Of a stretch of DNA of 64,000 nt, positions 21,267 through 32,727 are shown piece by piece (the first letter of the stretch is position 1; each line of letters starts with the position of its first letter). The notes beneath the pieces were generated by a model, which saw nothing but the letters and a program-made list of their open reading frames with translations, searched no databases and was not told the DNA's origin. Position numbers and translations under genes: made by a program. Source of the DNA: Laccaria trichodermophora. Taxonomy: Eukaryota > Basidiomycota > Agaricomycetes > Agaricales > Hydnangiaceae. The stretch is taken from assembly GCA_018417955.1 (NCBI GenBank), contig JACTVC010000015.1:1-64000 (forward strand), given 5' to 3'.

Positions 21267-23850
21267 TTATACCTTACTGACTTTGAGCGGGAGCTGAGTC
21301 CTACCACCTTCGCCAACCACAGTTGGGGTTGAAAGACTGGTCATCTGCCAAAATATCTCCTTGTCGGAGGGGGCAAATCGGAAAGATTCTATCAAAAGCG
21401 AAAGAATTATTTCTGCAAGAAAAATAAGCCAATCATCAGTTAGTCATTGTGAGACACGAACTCATCTCGAGCTGAGAAAATTTAAATCCCCTGTGTTGCG
21501 GCTATCAGTCCAGTGCTTCTACGAAATGCAAGATACGCACAAGCAAGCTCTTCCCCCAGCCAAAAAAGTCATTCTAATGGTTAATATTTAGCGAGACGCA
21601 TCAAGAATAGGTTTTTCAACGACTCACAAGTGTGAATGAATCCCCGGGACGTGCGCATCAGTGACGGATGAAGGAAGAGGAGTAAGCCATCTCTCTGGAA
21701 TCCATTCAAGGCAATCAGAGCCCCATACTTCTGGATTACGATTAGCTGCGAAAATCGAAATAATGACGTTGGTATTGTTCGGGACCGGGATTTCGTAAAT
21801 TTCCTTCCCGTTGAGGCCTTTTATGGGTTTAGAAAGAGGCATGACGATATCCTCACGGACCCTACATGCGGGCGGCGCGGAAATGTGTGATGGAGTACAT
21901 TTTACATTGAGGAAGAAACACATACGTTCTAGAAGCATACGAGACTGGGGGATAAAGACGAAGAGTTTCTCTGCAAATTGCATCGAGGTATGGAAGTGAG
22001 ACCAATTCGTCGTAGGAAAGGTCCCCATGCTTAGAGCGGGCGTCGGTGACCTCACGACGAAGCTTCTCCTGGGCATGCGGATGCTGCGCTAATAGATGAA
22101 GGATCCGAGAAATCGCGTTCGACGTGGTGTCCACGGCAGCAAATGTCAAACCACTAATGAAACGAAAAGATTAAGGGGGAATTGACATGAGTGGATGTGG
22201 GGACACACGATATTTGTGCGATGAGTTCAGACTCATCTAGTTTATTTTCTTCCGACGCATCCATATTGGCCCTCACTGCCTTGCGAATCAATGTCATCGG
22301 AAAGGGTAGCCTGTGAGAAGGTACAAACTGAGAATACTCAAGATGTCCTTTCAAGGGGGCCCCGGGATGTCGACCCATGACCCGAGGTAGGTGGGGGGGG
22401 GGACCTCTGGCAGGCCTTAGAAAAATTTAGTAAATAAGCTTCGAAAATCTATATTTTGGGTGCTGTAGAAATGCTAGATGCATCAGTGGCACCTCCAATG
22501 CAGTTGGATGGTTAATAATTCACAATTGAAGTCAGTGCGTTAGGAAAATGAAAGTTCTGTCGTCCCTCCCACCTTTCTCACTCAGCTCGGACTTGCATGG
22601 AAAAAGCAAATGTAAAATAAAGCTGTATTTGTATTATTCAAGTATTTTACATGATATTGAGTAAGGATCAGGTGAAGTATGCAACAAGGGTGTTACATAT
22701 GTACCAAGTGGAATACTATGTTCACATTGTAATGGCTGCCTGCTGGCCTCAAACAGCATCAGGGGGAAAGTTTTTGTACACCAAAAAAGGGCGCAGCAAT
22801 TCATTTTATGGTTCACAGCCTACTAGGAGTGCAGCCGGAAATTTCTTCAAAAGAGCTGTGGGAAAAACATACCATTTTTGGACGAAAACATACCTTATTT
22901 AGAAGGAGTGATGGGGGGGGGAGGTCACAGACGGCTTATTAAAAAAAATCTACCCCGTGTTGTTTCTGAAATCCCGGGGCCCCCTTGTGTCCTTTCCCAT
23001 TTCCACCTGTTTCGTAACTGCGTCATCCCCATTCAACAACGCCCGCTTCTTGGACTCATATATTTCCAGGGATACTTTGTGCATGGTAACCCACGAACCC
23101 ATCTCGCGCATGTGAGCTGTAGAAAACACTGGATTCAACATTTTTCTTTGCCGGCAATGATGTTCCCCTTCACATTAGTAAGTAGTAAGTGACGTGTTTG
23201 TGGATTTATTTTCGTCACCAACCAAGGGTGCCGAACAACGCCTTACCAAATCTCAGGCGGTTACCTCTGAAAATAGTGTCCTTGGTCAGCAAAAGTCTAG
23301 GGTCGTCAAGAACGAATAAAATAATCACTCAATGAATGCCGTTGTTTCCTCGTAGATATGTTGATCCTGAATAATGTCAACCTGACTACAAATCTACTAT
23401 TATGAGACGGGACTGACCTTGACTACAATGTGATGTAACGCCTTCGGATCGAATACGTATAGTTGGGTTTCCTGTATCGTCCAACATTGAGCTTTTTGCA
23501 ATATTGTTAGGGTCGACTTACACCAAAGAGGGCCTTGAGCTTGATGACGCTCCCATCTGTCATGATATGGTACAGTTTGGCGATGGATAACGAGAAGGTC
23601 ACGCACACTTGGCTGCAATGGCTTTATGGAACTCCCAACCATGAGTGTTAAACAACTGCGAAAGGTTGCCTGAAAACCGTGGTTGCTAAGAAAATTCTCG
23701 AATTACTGGGGAGTTGATATCTTTGAAGAAGGAAAGAGCGGGAGGCCCAGGAATGTTGTCAAGAGCGGTTCCCACCATGAACCGACGTAAAACGCTCCAA
23801 CATCCCCAGGATACGGTACACAGGACTTCCTTGCTTTTCATACTGGCCAT
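21267..23850 (-). pseudogene. Cytochrome P450 pseudogene, disrupted by a hAT-type MITE
   Basis: P450 landmarks lie in order on the minus strand: NIPGPPALSFF (proline-rich hinge), THGWEFHKAIAAK, GSVIKLKALFG, QLYVFDPKALHHIV, RQRKMLNPVFSTAHMREM (C helix region), ESKKRALLNGDDAVTKQV, then TFAAVDTTSNAISR (I helix), CRETLRLYPP (ExxR), WIPERWL (PERF), FLAGGRACLGFKFSQLEM (haem-binding Cys) and a C-terminus ending KVSKV before TAA at 21267. Lesions: a 636-bp MITE (22352-22987) sits inside the exon coding GKD|ILSIL; about 110-120 residues expected between HMREM and the ESKKR segment are missing; and the donor after SFFK reads AT where GT is expected. Family enzymes are haem monooxygenases at the ER. The I helix, ExxR and Cys motifs are intact, so inactivation looks recent. 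Confidence 0.85.
22352..22987. mobile_element. Non-autonomous hAT-type MITE, copy 1, inside the P450 exon
   Basis: Ends are the exact 17-bp inverted repeats CAAGGGGGCCCCGGGAT / ATCCCGGGGCCCCCTTG. It is flanked by an 8-bp target duplication TGTCCTTT (22344-22351 and 22988-22995). Eight-bp duplications are the hallmark of the hAT superfamily. There is no transposase inside. Compared with copy 2 it carries about 140 extra bp near 22632-22775, bordered by TGTA on both sides. Confidence 0.9.
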
Positions 23851-24793
23851 ATAAAAGCGACCTTGCCAGGAAAGGCTTCCCTGTCTTTTCAACGTTGAGC
23901 TATGCTGGCATCTATCGTCCGATGGGTCGTAGGATAGGAAAAAGTTCGGGACTGATGTCACTGCTTATTAATAATATTATCACGTGTCCATCCTTTCTTT
24001 TTGGTTTTTATCAAAAAGGCCGAGAAATATGAAATAGGGCCTCTCAGAGATAAATTCAATTGAATTTTAGCTGCAGTGAAACATGCCATGATCACCAAAT
24101 GCACACCAAGGTCCAATAAGGCAGCGATTTATATGATATTTTAGTACACTGGTCTGAATTTACCTACCTCGGTAAAAAGCATTCGCTGGGTCTTGAGTTC
24201 ATGAATTCGCGCAATGGCAGCAGCCCTCGGTTTTATTCCCCAAAAAATATTTCTTGCGAAAGCATTCGGATTATGACCCTGGCTGTAAACAATTGTCACG
24301 CAAGAAGGACCGGCAACTGATAATATGTCTAAATCGACCTCGCAGTTTCCGTAAGTAACCCCCATAACAGCGCGCCCTGCACTGATGGCTTGATTCTTTT
24401 CTCCTCAGGTGATTGAAATTTAAGATTGAGGACATAAATAACTCCAAATCGAAGTGACTTCGAGGTGAGGGTGCCCATGTCCACTAGCACTGCTTATAGC
24501 CTGACAATACGCCAGTATTGTTCTGCTTCGACGCTTAGTTTATTTGCGAAAGCAATGACAGGCTTGTGTGAGGCCCCTATCCGTCCATCATCCGTGATTT
24601 GGGACAGATGGCTGATCACGCGGCCCACGTTCCTGCCCTTTTTGGACTTGTTAGACCACGATCAAAGCTATTATAAAATACCTGCTGTGAACATGGCAGG
24701 ATAGGAATTGGTGGGAAAGTTCTGTCCTTCTCATTGAGCGTTTGTCGCGATATGAGGGGCGCCCATATTACTTGACATTGTACCACCGCCTCC
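23851..24793. other. Spacer upstream of the P450 pseudogene and the PalI-type gene
   Basis: The frame at 24141-24365 (minus) has no family features and no splice partner. I see no gene here that I can support. The region should hold both divergent promoters. Confidence 0.4.
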
Positions 24794-25656
24794 ATGAAGC
24801 ACAAACCTCTCGTCAAGTATCGCGCCATCTCAGCTGCGAGCTGTGGCCTGCTCTTCGTTGCCTGTTTGCTTTTCCTCCTCGTCGGGCTGTCCTTACCTAT
24901 CATCAAGACCATATTTATTTTGGAACTCAAATCCACGTCAAAGCCGCAACCTGTTACAAGCGTAGCGACAGAGCTGAGATTTGGTGTCTGGGGAGTCTGC
25001 GCGACGGGGTGAGTGCCTACACGATTCCTCAAATTGTGTCTAACGCCCGACAGAGCGCTGAACGCGCCCACCCCTCTTGAGAACAACGGCGAATGCATTG
25101 GACCGCACCTTGGGTATGAAGTTCCAGCGAGCTTTGCAGCGAACGTTGGTGTCTCACAAAGCGTGGTAACGATCGTCCAGAAGGCACTTCTAGTCGTCCT
25201 CGTCCTCCACCCTATCGCTTCGGGCCTCTCTCTTATCGCGCTCATCTCCTCGCTATACCTGGAATCACACGCCTTCTCGATCTTCACTCTCTTCCTCACC
25301 ATCGTTTTAGCGCTTTTGGCCACCCTTGTGTTGACGATTGATATTGCCATCGTGGTAATTGCGAAGAACACGATGGCAAGCCTTTCTCAGTTCCATTTTG
25401 ATGTCAACTTTGGAAATGCGGTCTGGATGGCACTCGTCGCCGTCATTTTTATTTGGACTGCTGTTATCCTGTTGTCAGCGAGGGCCTGCTATTGCTGTGG
25501 TGTACGGCGGTGAGTCGCAATCGTTATGCAGCTGTTGTAGTACACACTGATCCCCTATCCAGTCATAATCGTCATCATCACCACCACCACCACGAGAAGC
25601 ATGTCGAGATGCATGCCGAGAACCCAGATGACGCCCAGAACGCGGATGACGACTAA
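24794..25656 (+). CDS. SUR7/PalI-family four-TM membrane protein (254 aa)
   Basis: Exons 24794-25008, 25054-25509 and 25563-25656 join in frame. TM1 is SCGLLFVACLLFLLVGLSLP; it is followed by an extracytoplasmic loop with FGVWGVCATG and ENNGECIGP. TM2 (ALLVVLVLHPIASGLSLIAL), TM3 (FTLFLTIVLALLATLVLTID) and TM4 (MALVAVIFIWTAVILLSARA) come next. Three or four helices with a GxWGxC loop are typical of SUR7/PalI/Rim9 proteins of the fungal plasma membrane (cortical patches, pH sensing). The last exon adds a cytoplasmic His-rich and acidic tail (HHHHHHH, then PDDAQNADDD). A long reading frame on the opposite strand is a shadow. No lesions are seen. Assignment within the family (PalI or Sur7) is open. 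Confidence 0.75.
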
Positions 25657-26377
25657 CAGCTTATGTGGAACACAGGACATGACTATATACTCTTTTGTTT
25701 CATCAGTGTAATGACTTTACATAATGCCACCTTCAAGTTTTCAGGTTTAAAGAGGCGTGGTGGATAACCTGCAAACGTCTTGCATTCTGGGACACAGAAG
25801 ACGTACCCACGACTCGGCCCTGTGAGCAGGCTTGAGAAACTGCACACACACTTGAGACAGGGCCCAATGTTTGATCTAGGCAAAGGTACTATGCCCTACC
25901 ACGACCTCGGCACCCCCTCTCAGTCGGCAGATTTTTGAACGTCGCCCAATACACAACCAGGAGCTTAGATAATTTAGATACAATACTTTTTTTGCATTTC
26001 TAACAAGATAGAAGTTGTTTGGGGTGCATATCTCCAAAAACGAGTGAGTCCCGTCGAAGGAGCAAAGCAGGGATTGTCACGCTGTTGATCAGCGCGCCGA
26101 AGTCGGAGCCCGAAATTGTCAGGGTCCCAACGCGTCAATAGCACCAAACTTCGCGAACGCGTCGCTGTTTATCGACGCGTTTACTGCATGCCATGGCGCG
26201 TCTAGGGCAAAAAAATCGCTGCACCGGGGATAGCTCATATGAGCTGCGTATGCAGTCTGCCTTGGATGGCCTTGCAAACGGAACCTACGAGACAATTTCA
26301 GGAGCAGCGCATGCTTCACGCGTAAGCTTATTTCTCCCGTAATAACGCCGCGCTAATCAGCTTCTCAAAAGATAAGC

Positions 26378-28689
26378 AGACAAACTCTGTCTGACAGGGC
26401 ACGAGGCACCCACCAAAGCCGACGTGCATCCTACGAAAAGCGGAGACTCCTAACAAAGGCAGAAGAGCAGACCCTCCTGGACTGGTGCGACCATTCATCA
26501 GCCATGGCAAAACCAATGGATCCTGCAGCTCTTCGTGGGAGAGCTCTATCTGTCAAGGGGGTGTACCCGGGGAAAAATTGGTCTCGCCGCTTTATTAAGC
26601 GCCATCCGATACTCAACCTCGGTAAACCCAGTGGGCTCGATCCCAGACGTGCCCATAACTTCAACGAGCCGACAATCAAAGATTATTTTCGCCTACGGAA
26701 AGAGCTGGATGATAAGTACTCTGGGATCCCCCCTGAGCACCAATGGAACATGGACGAGAAGGGAATCCAGCTTGGTGGCGGCCGGAAAAACAACGGGCGC
26801 AAGTTCATATTCACACGTCGTCACAAAGACCGCTACCGTATCCGAAGCGATAATCTCGAGCTCGTAACGATCATTGAATGCATCTCAGCAGCTGGCGTCA
26901 TGATGCCCCCCACCTTTGTTCTCAAAGATGGTCCCAAGCCTGATATTCGTGATATTCCAGATGGTGCAGTTTCAAGGTAAGTGGAATTTCTGTGCTTTTG
27001 AGTGACCACATCATTGATTTGGGTTCTTTAAGCATTGGGTTCTCCCCAAATGGGTGGACTGATCGAGAGCTATGTGAATCCTGGTTTATGAAAGACTTCG
27101 TTAACTTCGCGCTATCACAACGCGTTTGCGACAAGCCAATTGTGCTCAACTACGATGGACATGACTCTCATGAGACGGTCGAGATGCAGCGCATTGCTTT
27201 CGATAACGGCATCATTCTCTTTGCTTTTCCATCGAAGACAACCCACAAAACCCAGCCACTTGATGTCAGTGTCTCCTCAGCTGTTCAAGATGCGTGGTCG
27301 CATCACTGTGATAGGCGTGTTGCCGAGGGTATCACCATGGACCGCTACAACATAATTCATGAATACCTTCAAGTTCGCCACGTTGTCACTCCTGAGCTCA
27401 TCAAGACCGCCTTCCGAAAGACTGGAATCTATCCATTAAATCCAAATATATTCACCGCAGATGATTTTGCACCCAGCAAGAGCTTTTCCACAGTTGCTCA
27501 TGTCCCCACTTCATTTCCTGATGAAATCCCATCTTCTCCACCAGCTCAGCCTTCTGACTTGGATTCTGACACCAGTGACGAGGAATATTTACCATCAGGA
27601 AGTGATCTTGATTCCGAAAACGATGGGTGCTCGGACTCTGATGCAGAACACGAAACATTTTATGTAGAGGATGGGTTTGATACCATTGATTTCGGCCTTG
27701 ACATGATGGAAGACATTCAAACCGATCTACTCCCAATATTGCACAATCCACACTTCAACACCTTCGACATGCTAGAAGATGCTAATCTCTTGGACGACAA
27801 TGAAATCTATCCAGATACACCCATAGACAATGATTACAACTTTCCGCCAATACCTGATTCCTACATCTGGAGTTTTGACGACTGGAACTTTGACCCCAGT
27901 CCGAATACCCAACCACGAACCCCCCCTTCTCTCAACAGTCACTCTCGCTCACTATCAACCTATTCTACGCGATCCATAAATTCCTCAACTTCAAGTTCTC
28001 TGTTCCATACTACCCCAACATACCTCTCACTCACGGAGGACCAACAGAAGAGTCATGAAGAACTTGTTGAAGAGGTTCGACGTCTTCGAAACCAGGTCAA
28101 CGGACTGGTGAATACGGTCTCGATGCAAGCAGCTGAACTTGGGGCTTCAAATGCTCACTGCACAATCATCAAACGTGAACTCGGTGAAGTTCGAACACAA
28201 CTCGAGAATATGCGTGCAAAGAAAAATCGTGGATCCAATAAAATCAAAGGCCGAATTCTTACGCTTCCGGATATGAAGGCTGCGTTTGATGCTCAAGAAA
28301 TTGTGCGTCTTGAAAAAGAAAAGGCTGACCAGGAGAAGAAAGCTCAAAAAGCGTCAGAAGTTCTTGCACGGACTGCTCAAATTACTCAAGATATCGTTTT
28401 GAAGATATTCGACAAACCACTTACATCTTACAAACGAAAGGACGAGCTGGTTACCATTGCGGGAGCACTAAAGATTTTAGCAACTGGCACCAACCTGGAG
28501 CTTTTATCTCGAATCAAGGATCATTTGACAGCGAATCCCCAACTCGAGAAAATTGATCGCTTTGCGGGCCTCTTTAATGTGGGCCGTCGACGTGGTCCTA
28601 TCAGCACAAGTCAAGAAAATGCACATTCGGAACTGACCAGTACTACGCCACCTCGGGCCTGGCGCTTCTCAAGCGCTAGGCGGCCTTAG
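26378..28689 (+). CDS. Pogo-family DDE transposase
   Basis: The frame from 26378 reads RQTLSDRARG (end of a helix-turn-helix), LLTKAEEQTLLDWC, then a CENP-B/HTH-like DNA-binding part (KNWSRRFIKRHPILNL). The DDE_1 catalytic domain follows, with NMDEKGIQLGG (first Asp), LNYDGHDSH (second Asp) and TTHKTQPLDVSV (third Asp). An intron 26977-27032 (GTAAGT...TTTAAG) links the two main exons. The C-terminal third is acidic and then coiled-coil (EELVEEVRRLRNQVN, MRAKKNRGSNKIKGR). A probable first exon near 26242-26322 (ALDGLANGTYETISGAAHAS) belongs to the HTH but does not join in phase by obvious splice sites, so the 5' end is open and may carry an indel. All three catalytic Asp are present. The frame stops at TAG 28687-28689, inside a palindromic block. 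Confidence 0.8.
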
Positions 28690-28730
28690 AGGCCAATTCT
28701 TTGACTGGTGGTAATTGGCCTCAGAGGGGG
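28688..28730. repeat. Palindromic block, inner inverted repeat of the pogo element (left)
   Basis: GAGGCCAATT and AATTGGCCTC face each other across 14-15 bp. The block plus the adjoining CCTCGGGCCTGGCGCTTCT (28652-28670) reappears inverted at 31095-31180 with a few changes. It overlaps the transposase stop codon. Confidence 0.75.
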
Positions 28731-31094
28731 GTGATCACGTCACTCCCACGCGGCATTCTGCACAGCCTCACACCGTCTCATGCCAAAAATAGATTTCCCG
28801 CCTCTTACAGATTGACGACGACGACCTCTCCAGCCTCAACTCGGTAGACATTGGGTATGGCTGTCGCCTGGGGGTACGTGTGGTATGTAAAACTCCACTC
28901 CAGTGACCACCTATGCACTACATACCACTGACAGCTTCGTAACCTCATTGCCTTCTCTCCGTCACTAGATCTTTCGATTCGTAATCTGCCGACAGGAATA
29001 GCGAGAGGACTCACCACGCCAGTGGTCATTGACGTGTATTGCTCTGATGCATTTGACATGAGGGTGAAGACTAGCGAGGCGGTGCGACGGGTATCATGAA
29101 CCAGTCTGTAACAACTTTGGGTAGGCACGCGCCGATATCACTCATTCTTGGGGGTCACCACTGTCTGTCCGGACAGGGTCGACACCCCTCGGTCATCCCA
29201 TACTTAGTCAGTCGGAGAGGTCAGTCTTGCTACCCCTTGCTCTTGATACTTGATCTAAAACACTCAAGAAGCCGACATGCGAGGAATTTGCGCTTTCATC
29301 CCTCATCATTCATTTCTGGTTGTCAAGCAGTCGGATCGGCCACCCTACTATCACAGGTAAATCAATGTTCAAGACTTAACATCGATCGCCACAGCTGCTC
29401 AATGAACGACACCTCCATCCATCTACTCTGTCCCGATCTCCTCACGCGAACATCGGCATCATTCTCAGAATACCACATACCACGCTCATGTTGCTCCCTT
29501 CGTCACGTAACTAGGTTCTTCTTTGTTGGGCCGACTGGGTGTAATTCTAGCCACGGGGCTCTCTTGAATGTTATTCCTGGCATCGAAGTATAGGTGTTGG
29601 AATGTTCTGTATGTCACGATACACAAATTGAGGAATGTATGATCAGGTTTTAACTTGCCCGATGCTTGCCCATCGTACTTCTACGTGGAGTAGATTGTAA
29701 GTGAATGTCACAGCAAAACTCTTCGTAATACATTGGCTTTGTTCGATTCAACAAAAATTAAGACAAAGTTCACGGAGAGTGCGGAGGGGAAACTTCGGGG
29801 TGGAAAACAAACAACCTTGGCACTCACAGATACCCCTTGTAGTGGCATTTTGCTCATGTGGGAGTATAATAAAGGTCTGGGTCAAGTTGATTTGCATCTG
29901 GGATGAAATCCACGAATGTGCAGCTATCGCAGGCCAGAACTGTGTTTATAGTCCTTAAGGCGATATTCTTTGCCAACGTCTGATGTGGTCTGACTTTTAC
30001 TCTGCAAAAATATAAGTTGACGCTCACCCCCCTGCACCACCTCAAAAATAGCACCATACGTCAATTCTTTATACTTTCAGCTACTCAACGACCAGCCTTT
30101 GTATTTTTCCCAATGAAACTGGGCCAGATAACCTGTGAATCAGAGAATTCCACTGCACCTTTTGTAGCAGGACCGCAAAATTCTTCCTACTGACGCTGGC
30201 TTTGACAGACTCTTCGACCTTGAAGTTCCCTTGCAGATAACAGATTCCCGCCTGAAAAAAATGTTCATTTGTGCTGGTTAGCTGAAGAAAATTGGGAGAG
30301 GAGTATAGTAATAAAACATAACAAACTTTGAGCACATCGCCTGATTTCAACTTGAGAATTCATTTTCAGAAACAAAGGACATTACCATACTTCCATAGCT
30401 CTATAACGCATCTTGAATTTTATTTTACAAATGAATGGCCCATTCCTGCACATGCAGTTTGTGGTTGCAATTGCATGAAAACGTTGTTACTCAACAAAAC
30501 TTTGCGTCTACAACTTGGCACCACATTCGGGATGGCCACTCTTATATTTTAAATGCTTCACGTTGTCGCCGTATATCTGTAGAAGGAATTTTGGCGCTCT
30601 CCCTTTGACAGAAAAGTGCTGAAAACCAAATGAAATACCTCGTTTGTTCTGAGAGATGACTGTCAGCGGGCTTCATTTTCCTGTTAACATCATATACCCT
30701 GATTTTAGCAATAACAAACATGCAAGAAATGGAATAAAGTGGGTGTGGGTCCTAGGTCTGCCTATGATGGGAGGTTTAATTATACGAGAAAATTCTGGAT
30801 GCCCCAAGCGCGAAGTGTTCTTGCGGGGGGTCGCCGCACCCGTTGCCAAGGCGAGGCCCCTCCCTATGGTTCGTATGTTGTTCGTATGTATTCATTCTTG
30901 GCAAAGATACAAAAGTTTTCTGATGAAAGCCTACAAACTGAGCAGGAACCACGGCTACTGGCACTGGGCAACGAGCGACGACTCGGAGCACCATAGGCGC
31001 TCATGCCACTGCTCGCGGTCTGGACGCTCAGGCTATTTTTAGACATCAAAGGAAGCTCAATTTGGATTTGACGTGTAGTGATAGAACGGGAATG

Positions 31095-31140
31095 ACCCCC
31101 AGAGGCCAATTCCTACCAGCCAAAGAATTGGCCTCTGAGG
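31095..31140. repeat. Palindromic block, inner inverted repeat of the pogo element (right)
   Basis: Inverted counterpart of 28688-28730, itself palindromic (GAGGCCAATTC ... GAATTGGCCTC). The pair encloses about 2.4 kb of unassigned sequence, which may be a second element nested in the first. Confidence 0.75.
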
Positions 31141-31718
31141 ACTTCTGTCACTCAGAAGCGCCAGGCCCGAGGTGTACTACGCCAGCTAATGAAACTCAAA
31201 TCCGAGCCCCTCTGGCGGTCGCGCATCCCAGGCCAAGGCCCGTTGCCTGAAAATCTGCACCAGAGCCTGGAGCACTTCAACTCCAGTCACACTCTTCGTC
31301 AGAATTCATTCACCCCCTTGCGTACAAGTCGCTTTCTTCGATGGCTGGGTCTTCTCATGCACCGATGTGATAAATACCTTTAGTTTCTTATACTACTCAT
31401 ACTCAATAACTCTTAGTTTCTTGTATATAATAGCTCCTACTTTCGTGTACATAACTGTTTGTCTACCTACTAGTTTAGAATTCTGCATACTTATAATGAT
31501 AATTGACACACACAAAGCAGAAGCGGATGAGTTTTCAGGAAAAGTCGAAGACGAGCTGCCGACTGATCAAATCCAAAATGGGACGCTGAGCGGAGTCTGA
31601 ATCTGGCACCAGGCACAAAGCGTTATGATGTGTGACCGCCAACTGAGAGGGGGTGCCGAGGTCGTGGTAGGGCATAGTACCTCCATGATTGTTGACACTG
31701 ATAGAATAATAGAGCTGT

Positions 31719-32695
31719 TGTGTATGCCAAAAACATTGATTAACAAAATTGTAAACTGTTGAACAATGGATGACTTCCCATAAGGTCTAGAAACCTAGAT
31801 TATCTTCTAAATGTTTGATGGGCGGGGTTTGAAAATATATTCAGCCATCTTTCTAAACCATAAACCAAGCAGCACAGTTCTATATGAGTACAGTTAATTC
31901 TTCTTTGGTGAATGCAGATCTTGTACAGGATCTCTCAATTTGAGCTCATTCCTCTTCCACTGCACCTCCAGTTTCAGTTGGCACAAAATCACATTAGGAG
32001 AACTAACACAGAATGCAGAGACAATGTGGTTGCATGCAATTGGGCAGTCCAAATGCGTGGTTTGAAGGTGGGTTGCATGTGTCGACTTCGTCACGTTGAT
32101 GTGCTGCAACAAATAAGCATACAAAACCTAGTTCACAATGAATTTCCGGAGAGAAAAACTTGCTTATTATTCACCATTAACTCGTTAGACAAGAAAAACA
32201 AGAGAGACCTACTGTATAGTCATGGAAGACCTACTACATAAGTTGGTGCATCTTGATGTGCTACCTGATATGGATGCGATGCTCAGGGATTGATTGTTGG
32301 ACAATGAAAGAAGGGTTTATTCAAACAATTTAGAACTAGAAGAGGGGGGGGGGGGCTCATCTAGATTTTCATCTAGAAGAGGGTGCTCAATGACAAGCAG
32401 AGTTGAATGTTGACAGATTGCAACCCATTTGGCAGCCGGCATGGCGGCACGTCAGTTTAGAAAAATAATCTAGGTTTCTTAACCTTATGGGAAGTCATCC
32501 AATAAGAACATCAGCCATATTGACAGGCCAATTCCATTATTTTATTCTTTAACATATTCTTCAACTGAGTGATGTTGCCATGGCTACCAAGACTATTTCT
32601 CAAAGACATTGTTTGAATATGCAAATTAAATGTGGTTGACGTTCTTATTGTTCTTCATTTTCTAATTTTGAGAATCAATGTTTTTGGCATGCACA
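31719..32695. mobile_element. Inverted-repeat element (about 980 bp) with a nested small MITE
   Basis: The outer arms TGTGTATGCCAAAAACATTG (31719) and its inverse at 32695 match, and the arms continue inward (31767-31808 against 32461-32502: TGGATGACTTCCCATAAGGT and on). The right arm is interrupted by 32501-32649, a block of about 150 bp that has its own inverted ends (TAAGAACATCAGCCA / inverse of TAAGAACGTCAACCA). No coding capacity and no clear target duplication were found. Confidence 0.65.
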
Positions 32696-32727
32696 TTCAC
32701 TTCAATATTTTTCAAGTGGCCACAATT

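Larger units (their letters stand above)
25889..31677 (+). mobile_element. Pogo/Tigger-like DNA transposon, 5.8 kb, with 42-bp TIRs and TA duplication
   Basis: Left end 25889-25930 begins CTATGCCCTACCACGACC; right end 31636-31677 is its reverse complement with 2 mismatches in 42. Both are flanked by TA (25887-25888, 31678-31679), as expected for the Tc1/mariner-pogo superfamily. The transposase occupies only the left half (to 28689). The right 3 kb holds no recognisable transposase part, but two palindromic blocks (28688-28730, 31095-31140) are inverted relative to each other. A possible exon pair lies on the minus strand at about 30090-30360 (KSGDVLK joined to AGICYLQGNFKVEESV). Normal pogo elements are 2-3 kb, so an internal insertion or gene capture is likely. 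Confidence 0.8.

Noticed and set aside
23690..23735. U12-type AT-AC intron in the P450 gene
   Set aside because: The site begins ATATCAA but lacks the U12 donor consensus ATATCCTT and ends AG; a mutated GT donor is simpler.
24616..25371. 251-codon open frame on the minus strand opposite the PalI-type gene
   Set aside because: It is antisense to exons whose translation has clear transmembrane segments and good splice sites; its own translation has no domain character.
20346..25656. Biosynthetic gene cluster (CFEM, P450, membrane protein)
   Set aside because: There is no core synthase (terpene, polyketide or peptide) nearby and the P450 is dead.
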